Below are positions 58,225 to 64,000 of a stretch of 64,000 bases of DNA, piece by piece. The stretch is from positions 112,397,834-112,461,833 of the forward strand of contig OZ010587.1 in NCBI GenBank assembly GCA_963932145.1, in the 5' to 3' direction. The notes beneath the pieces were generated by a model. It made no database searches. It saw only the letters and a list, made by a program, of their open reading frames with translations, and was not told the origin of the DNA. The position numbers and the translations under genes are program-made. The DNA comes from Acanthosepion lycidas (lineage: Eukaryota > Mollusca > Cephalopoda > Sepiida > Sepiidae). Numbering within the stretch: position 1 is the first letter of the stretch; each line of letters opens with the position of its first letter.

Positions 58225-59171
58225 AATAAAAGAAAGAACAGATGGAGTAAAAATCCACTATTCGTAGTATTTATTTTTCTAAAAAAGTACTCAATACAAA
58301 GTAGAGCAAAATATTAAATAAATATTTTTATTATAATAAATTACAATAAAAACATTTTAGATCGTTGCACAAAACTTTCATGTCTCCGTACTAAGATGGT
58401 ACTTCTTCAGGTGATGGTAGATAACTTGAATTATTAGGGAAATATAAAAACAAATCTTTATCTCTTTTTGTAAGTTAAAGAGGGGGCATAAGGTCAGAAT
58501 TAAAAATATACTTATGGTATGTCTAGATTAACCAATGAACGTCAGGTCTACGCTAAAATATAAAAATAAGGTCAGAGGGTGGTGTTGGGTGGCTTATTTT
58601 TACATGTCAAGAAAACTGTTACTTAGACATGTCACCCAACGATACTAGGGAACAATTGCAGCAACAAATATATTTTTAATGTATCCAAGTATGATTTGCT
58701 GATTTGTTGAAGTAGACATAAATTTATCAACAACAGATTTAAAAAAAATATATATATAATATTCTCAGGAAGAATAGTTAAAATAAAAAAATGTAGAAAC
58801 GTCTATATAGATTGTTAATTACACTAAATAGACGATAAAACACGGCAAAATTGTAGTTGAATAAATCAATGTTAGGTGGACCATTATATACTAATAAAAA
58901 ATGGGTATACAATTATAATAAGTAATTATGAAAATTTTTTTTAACTATATTTGAAGGTAAATTGTAGACAATGGTGACATAGAACCGTTAATTCATTTGT
59001 TTAGTTTAATAGGATTTTATTGTTAGGAAACTTTATAATATGCAATTATTATTGTAAACATAGGGAACATAGATCATGTAAGGATTTACAGGTTCTAATT
59101 ATTTGGAAAATATTAAAAATAACTAGAACCTGTAACTCCTTGCGATGTAAAATGTTTTTTGGTAATTTATC

Positions 59172-59204
<33 letters not shown>

Positions 59205-59315
59205 CACCATCACTTGATAAGATACCAGAAGTGTTGAAGCAAAATGGCTATTTTTGTAGTGATTTTATAATATATTTATGTTATAATTATCGAATAAAGA
59301 ATTATATATTTTATT
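58222..59315. repeat. Dispersed repeat cluster
   Basis: Holds GTACTCAATACAAAGTAGAG (58290), an inverted repeat with arms ATTTACAGGTTCTAATTATT and AATAACTAGAACCTGTAACT (59083-59138), (TA)n (59173-59203) and the CACTTGATAAGATACC block (59207-59290). The sequence before the inverted repeat resembles 29690-29765, the birthplace of the 48-bp minisatellite. Confidence 0.6.
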
Positions 59316-60320
59316 ACCCCCCCCAGCATATTTAACACCTTAAAACAATAAGATCAGATATAATTTCCATATATAACCATGAGAATAAACACCCATTACC
59401 AGGATTCATAATAAATAAAAATAAACAAATACATATAAAATAAAATAAAACACCAACAACCATCCTTTAGTTCAAGCTAGCACCACAATAATTACATTTA
59501 TAGGTTTTATTATTCTCCGACCAACATTACTAATCACTACTAACAATTTACAATAAATATTAACCACTTATATTATTATTGCCACCATCCACCTTACATA
59601 TTACTATCACACCATATCTAACATTACCATAATTATTAACGTATACTACCCCCTCTCCCAGCATATTTAATAGCACCATAAAAATAACCAATAAGGATTA
59701 CAAACTGAAATTTCTACCAGCGACATATACACAGTCACAAATAAACAAGGAAATAGCGAGCTTTAATATAATAAACAATAATATTTTTGTAAATTAAAAA
59801 TTAAAATATTATAGCAATCTTCAACTACCATAATTTTACACAGAATACCTATTATCAGGATTTATACCAAAATAAATTGATACATATAACAAAATAAAAT
59901 AAAATAAAATAAAACACCAACAACCAGTCTTTAGCTACCACCACTATAACTACATTCATGGTTTCATCATTCTCCCACCACCGTTACTAATCATTTCTAC
60001 CAATTTACAATTTCTACCAATTTACAATAACTATTAGCTAATTATATTATCATTGCCTCCAATCCCTTGCAACATTACTATCACATCATATCATATAGAC
60101 CCGTTATTAAATCATACTACCCTCTCACCCAGCATATTAAATATTAAACATCACCATATAAATAACCAATAAGAATTACAAATTTCTACCTGTTACATAT
60201 ACACAGTCAAAAAACAAACAAATAACCAGCTTTAAATATAACAAATAAACCGCCATTTTTTTCAAAATTTAAAAATAAATATAAATAATAATCATTTTTA
60301 ACTATCATAATTTCACACAA
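59316..60320. repeat. Tandem repeat, period about 472 bp, G-poor plus strand
   Basis: AACACCAACAACCA occurs at 59449 and 59923 (474 bp apart) and CCCAGCATATT at 59658 and 60129 (471 bp apart). A shorter first unit starts at 59322. The plus strand is nearly free of G throughout. Confidence 0.8.
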
Positions 60321-60810
60321 ACCCCACCACACGTATATACATACATGCGAGGAAGTATTATTCAGTGGAAAAATAAAATATATGACATGTATACATTCAC
60401 GAGACATTTCCGCCACACTTCCAATCTTTAAATTTCAACATACAAATGCGTATGTATAGACACAACACCACCCGTATACATACATATGTCATATCCGAAA
60501 CTGCCCACATATGTTTATATATGTATGAGTCCCGACGGACGACCAAGTATGTATATGTGTCTGCATACATCGATGTTTGCGTTAGTACGATGAAAAAACG
60601 ACGAACTTTCCCCCACCACTTCCACAATAACACCAATACACGCAATCTACATAAACCGAAATTAAAAAAAAAAAATTAATCAGTTTGTCTGACGATCGCT
60701 AAAGCGTGAAACCCAGGGTCACAAGCTCACATCTATCCAACCATATATGTTAGCTCTATCTCTGATATTGAGCGCTTTCTAATAAGTACCGCGCATATAA
60801 TATATAAATC

Positions 60811-60812
<2 letters not shown>
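60321..60812. other. Stretch without recognised genes
   Basis: 60745-60800 resembles the 85-bp block of the F1 module (AGCTCTATCTCTGATATTGA). The rest is unremarkable. Confidence 0.45.
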
Positions 60813-60851
<39 letters not shown>

Positions 60852-60987
60852 TTGTAATCATTAACTTCAGTAATATGTTTCTAAACACTTCATAAAGGTG
60901 GTGGAAAATGTTTTGTTTTTTATTGTACAGATAATGTGAAATTTGTGAGAAGTCATGTTTATACACACACACACACACTCACAAAAG

Positions 60988-61030
<43 letters not shown>

Positions 61031-61032
61031 TT
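60813..61032. repeat. (TA)n and (CA)n-(TA)n tracts
   Basis: TA at 60813-60848, CA at 60964-61003, TA at 61003-61032. Confidence 0.95.
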
Positions 61033-61428
61033 GAGTTAAAAGCCATTGTTAAAGTCAAAGATAAATAACACGATCAGAATTAATGAAGTTTACAATGAAA
61101 AGATGATGAGTTCGTCTTTGTACACAAGAACAAAGTCGACCAGGCGAACACATTATGTCTGTCTAGTAGTTAAAGCAGATCTGGACGGAGTCATATCAAA
61201 ACGAAAGCCGTCCCATTTTATTGGCTAAGAAAAATATCCCAGAATGCATTTGGTGTCTTTCTGACTATAAAAAAACTTTGTAATCATTGCCACATTGGGA
61301 AATCAACATATATGTAATTATTAAGTCCGACAATTATTTTAATATATTTTCCGTTTATGCGTTATTTTTATAGATATAATTTAAGTAAATGAACTGTTTT
61401 TTTGTTATTAAACAGTATTAATTACATT
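61033..61428. other. Stretch without recognised genes
   Basis: Nothing recognised. Confidence 0.4.
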
Positions 61429-61558
61429 TACCAGCCTGAATGTTCGAGAAATTTTGTAGAAAATATATGCTTCTCCGACAGTAACCGAACCTGCAACCCT
61501 TAATGGAAACCATCATTTGATCGGATGTGCTGTTAACCATTCAGCCACAAAGTAGCGT
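61429..61558 (-). mobile_element. tRNA-headed SINE family B, copy 2
   Basis: Minus strand: TTTGTGGCTGAATGGTTAAC (A-box-like), GCAGGTTCGGTTACTGTCGG (B box), then AAATTTCTCGAACATTCAGG and CTGGTAAATG, shared with 21118-21245. Confidence 0.7.
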
Positions 61559-62005
61559 CTGCTTAGCAAAGTTCGAATTTCTGTTTGTAAACATACACAA
61601 ATATGACCGATGGAGAAAAATTGTCGAAGATGTATGTTTAGAAACAGAAATTCTCTGCTATGAGTAATTGGCTCGATTGAATGACATTTTGAAATAGAAA
61701 AGACAATACCAATTTTCAATTTCAAAATGTCATGCTTCAAATATGGAGATGGTATGGGAAATTCATCCACATACGATGTATTTCTCATTCTTGTTTGCTT
61801 TCAGGTTGGTCACGTGCTTCATTTTTATGTAAAATTCCTTATTTGGTTGGCTGATCCAACTTATTCGGAATTCCTATAAACAATTCATAAAACCCAAATC
61901 TGGAATCCCACTCAAAATATTAAACACAGTTTAACTGATAAGTAAACTCAGAACTAGGAATTAACATAGAAGAAATATTGGTTTCAAATACAGGAAACCA
62001 CACAC

Positions 62006-62048
<43 letters not shown>

Positions 62049-62529
62049 TATGTGTGTGTGTATCCGTCAGTAAGTAAGCTTGCTAATAAAAAGAAAAAAG
62101 AACTTTTATTTTACACAATAAATTTATTTTTCAATCTAATCACCTTGTCAATGCACTTAATCCAACAATTATACAATGAAAATTTCAGAGCAGAAATCAG
62201 TTAAGAATTCTCTCAGGCTACAGATTAATTGATTCACTTATATGTTCAGACTTGTTTAACTGTAATCGACAGACAAGTATGTTCAATTTTCTATTAATTT
62301 TTTTCCAGTTGACGTATATACTGTCACATATAAAGATCAAATTTATGAAAGAAAAAAAAAAACACCTGTTGAAAGTTCATAATGGCTTTTTTTATTAGGT
62401 TTTCAATAAATTTGATCTGGTTGCGCCAGCGGCAGTATATATAGAAACTGAGAAAATATAAAATAATATGTTTATCGGTCGATTTCAGTAAAACCCACTT
62501 GATGGAATTATTAATGCCTATCTATATTA
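61559..62529. other. Stretch without recognised genes
   Basis: Includes a (CA)n tract merging into (TG)n at 61990-62062, a self-complementary simple repeat. No genes. Confidence 0.5.
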
Positions 62530-63545
62530 TATTATGTTATACTCCGTTGAAATTAGATTTCTTTCTGATTCATTCTGCATGCTGGCCGGATGTGAACGTC
62601 ACGAAGGCAGAGAACAAAATAAAAAATGTCGTTTTCTGCGCATAGGCTCCACGCATTACGTCCGATCTACGACGCGAGCTCTGGAGTGGAGAATGTTCCT
62701 GCCGGAAAAGGTGATGCCCCTGGAGACTACCTTGGGTACTACTTAAAAAAGGTCTCTGAGAAAGACCAAGGAGGGCCATCAGGCCACCGGCCGCCATGCA
62801 GAGTGATCCTGCTGCCGCCAGCATAACCTCGTCACCAAGAAATCAATACAGCCGGCTACGGACTGGAACGCAGGGCGTTGCAGCTGCTGCTGCTGCTGTC
62901 ACCATCACAACCGCCTCTCAACGTGATCGCTCCTTTCACCGACCGTTGCCGCTCCCAGGCTTGACTGGCCACCGCGGTAGTCCGTTTTCAGCATGACAAC
63001 ACTTCGTCTCTTTACGCTCGCACCCTATGCATCTGCAAAGTCGGATTCGTGAGTTCTCTCGACTACTCACTCTTACACCCTCGATTCATAGCTTCACTAA
63101 TCAATCCGGAACAACAGCTCGGTAACCCACTGCCGTCACCTCGGTATAACCATTATGTACAAGGCATTCCCTTTCAGGCCATCACCGTAGCCCCGTTCCA
63201 CAGAACAGGCCTACCGACTCTACAACCAAGCTACCACCGCAAGCAGTGACTCCGCCTCGGCAAAAACAAGCGACTCCGACTAGGCCCACCACAGTGACGT
63301 CAATCCACCAACACGTGCGAGGCCGTTCCATAGAACAGGCCTACCAATCTCGATACCTCAGCATAATCAACACGTACACTGAACATATCCTGTGACATCG
63401 GCTAGGCCAGCACAAAGAATAGGTCAACTCCTGGCATTCCTCTTAACCCTGATCACCATCCTGACAATACCCCAGAAACGGACATTCCACTTATTTTGTG
63501 ACATCTGTACGACACCATGTATATATCAACAATAAATGTTGTTCA
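62530..63545 (+). other. GC-rich block of unknown identity, possible retroelement end
   Basis: About 1 kb of clearly higher GC than the rest of the window. A short frame begins at 62626 (MSFSAHRLHALRPIYDASSG) and several others overlap, none recognised. CCGTTCCACAGAACAGGCC at 63193 is repeated as CCGTTCCATAGAACAGGCC at 63324, and TGTGACATC occurs twice. A canonical AATAAA in CAACAATAAATGTTG (63528-63543) near the end suggests a transcript 3' end. An LTR retrotransposon end would fit, but I see no primer site or second LTR, and a host UTR is also possible. Confidence 0.4.
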
Positions 63546-64000
63546 AATTCTAATCCTTGTTCTTCATTTCTCTCGCAACCAAACGCTTAATATAATAATT
63601 ATAAAAAAGATGAAATATTTTCAACTTCCCCAAATCTAACCCGATCTAAGATTTTTTTTCTTTTCTAAGAAAAAGAAAAAAAATCAAGAAAGATTTTTTT
63701 TGCGATTGATTAATGGTCAATATGAGAAGTTTTCAACAAGTCCTCATTCATCGATATAGCTTTAATTTGACAATATTGAGGCTAACTGGGTGAATCGATT
63801 AACGTATCACTGCATAAGAGCAATTAAAAGCCCACTCAAAAGGCAAATTGTTTATTTTTATAAGAATAGGTTTGTGGAAGAGAAGGGAAGTGTACGGCCT
63901 TTTATGACTCCGACGTTGGAGAGTGTTTAATGAACTGCTGGGAAACCAGTACGCTTTTAATGGCAAAACAACAAGCAAGGCAGAGCGGGAGGGGAGATAA
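63546..64000. other. Stretch without recognised genes
   Basis: Includes a short inverted repeat (GATTTTTTTTCTTTTCTAAG and AAAAAGAAAAAAAATC, 63649-63683). Otherwise nothing. Confidence 0.45.

Noticed and set aside
62570..62824. Minus-strand frame with a signal-peptide-like start (MLAAAGSLCMAAGGLMALLG)
   Set aside because: It overlaps several other frames in the GC-rich block. No homologue is recognised and it does not fit the missing TM1 exon in phase or length.

Overview
The window looks like non-coding-dominated nuclear DNA of a mollusc, most likely a cephalopod such as an octopus. That is an inference from style: the sequence is very AT-rich, it carries more than 35 long (TA)n or (TG)n tracts, it has tRNA-headed SINEs with a shared 3' hairpin, and it is full of LINE, Helitron, Penelope and Tc1/mariner remnants. 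There are no operons, prokaryotic signals, rRNAs or convincing tRNA genes.

One cellular gene is supported. On the minus strand, four exons (29055-29162, 27544-27681, 22721-22830, 20326-20652) join in phase through GT/AG introns. They encode the C-terminal part of a claudin/PMP22-like tetraspan membrane protein, with transmembrane segments 2 to 4 and a Tyr/Pro-rich tail. A fifth candidate exon at 34318-34396 has the right splice phase. The exon with transmembrane segment 1 was not found.

The rest is mobile or repetitive DNA. 1-740 is a decayed LINE endonuclease domain. 5980-10404 holds four 5'-truncated copies of one LINE with an R2-type C-terminal zinc knuckle and endonuclease-like domain, whose junctions lie in TAA repeats as reported for R4/Dong elements. 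10788-11467, 46601-47292 and 57519-58182 are three copies of a Helitron-like element (TC...CTAG, GC hairpin, A|T insertion) with a duplicated half and an internal TG tract. 4180-4259, 5407-5502 and 16753-16854 are palindromic mariner MITEs with ends like human MADE1. 23820-25120 is a jockey/CR1-type LINE split by a foldback insertion. 29755-31039 is an intronic 48-bp minisatellite of about 28 units, and 38585-39131 a second minisatellite of 16 units. 47300-48292 holds Tc1 transposase and Penelope GIY-YIG remnants. 51463-52020 is another retroelement nuclease domain. 55654-56278 contains two large adjacent palindromes, 59316-60320 a G-poor tandem repeat, and 62530-63545 an unusually GC-rich block of unknown identity.

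Apart from the tetraspan gene, the open frames are transposon relics or products of simple repeats. (TA)n tracts recur at the edges of many unrelated repeat modules, either as insertion targets or as tails.
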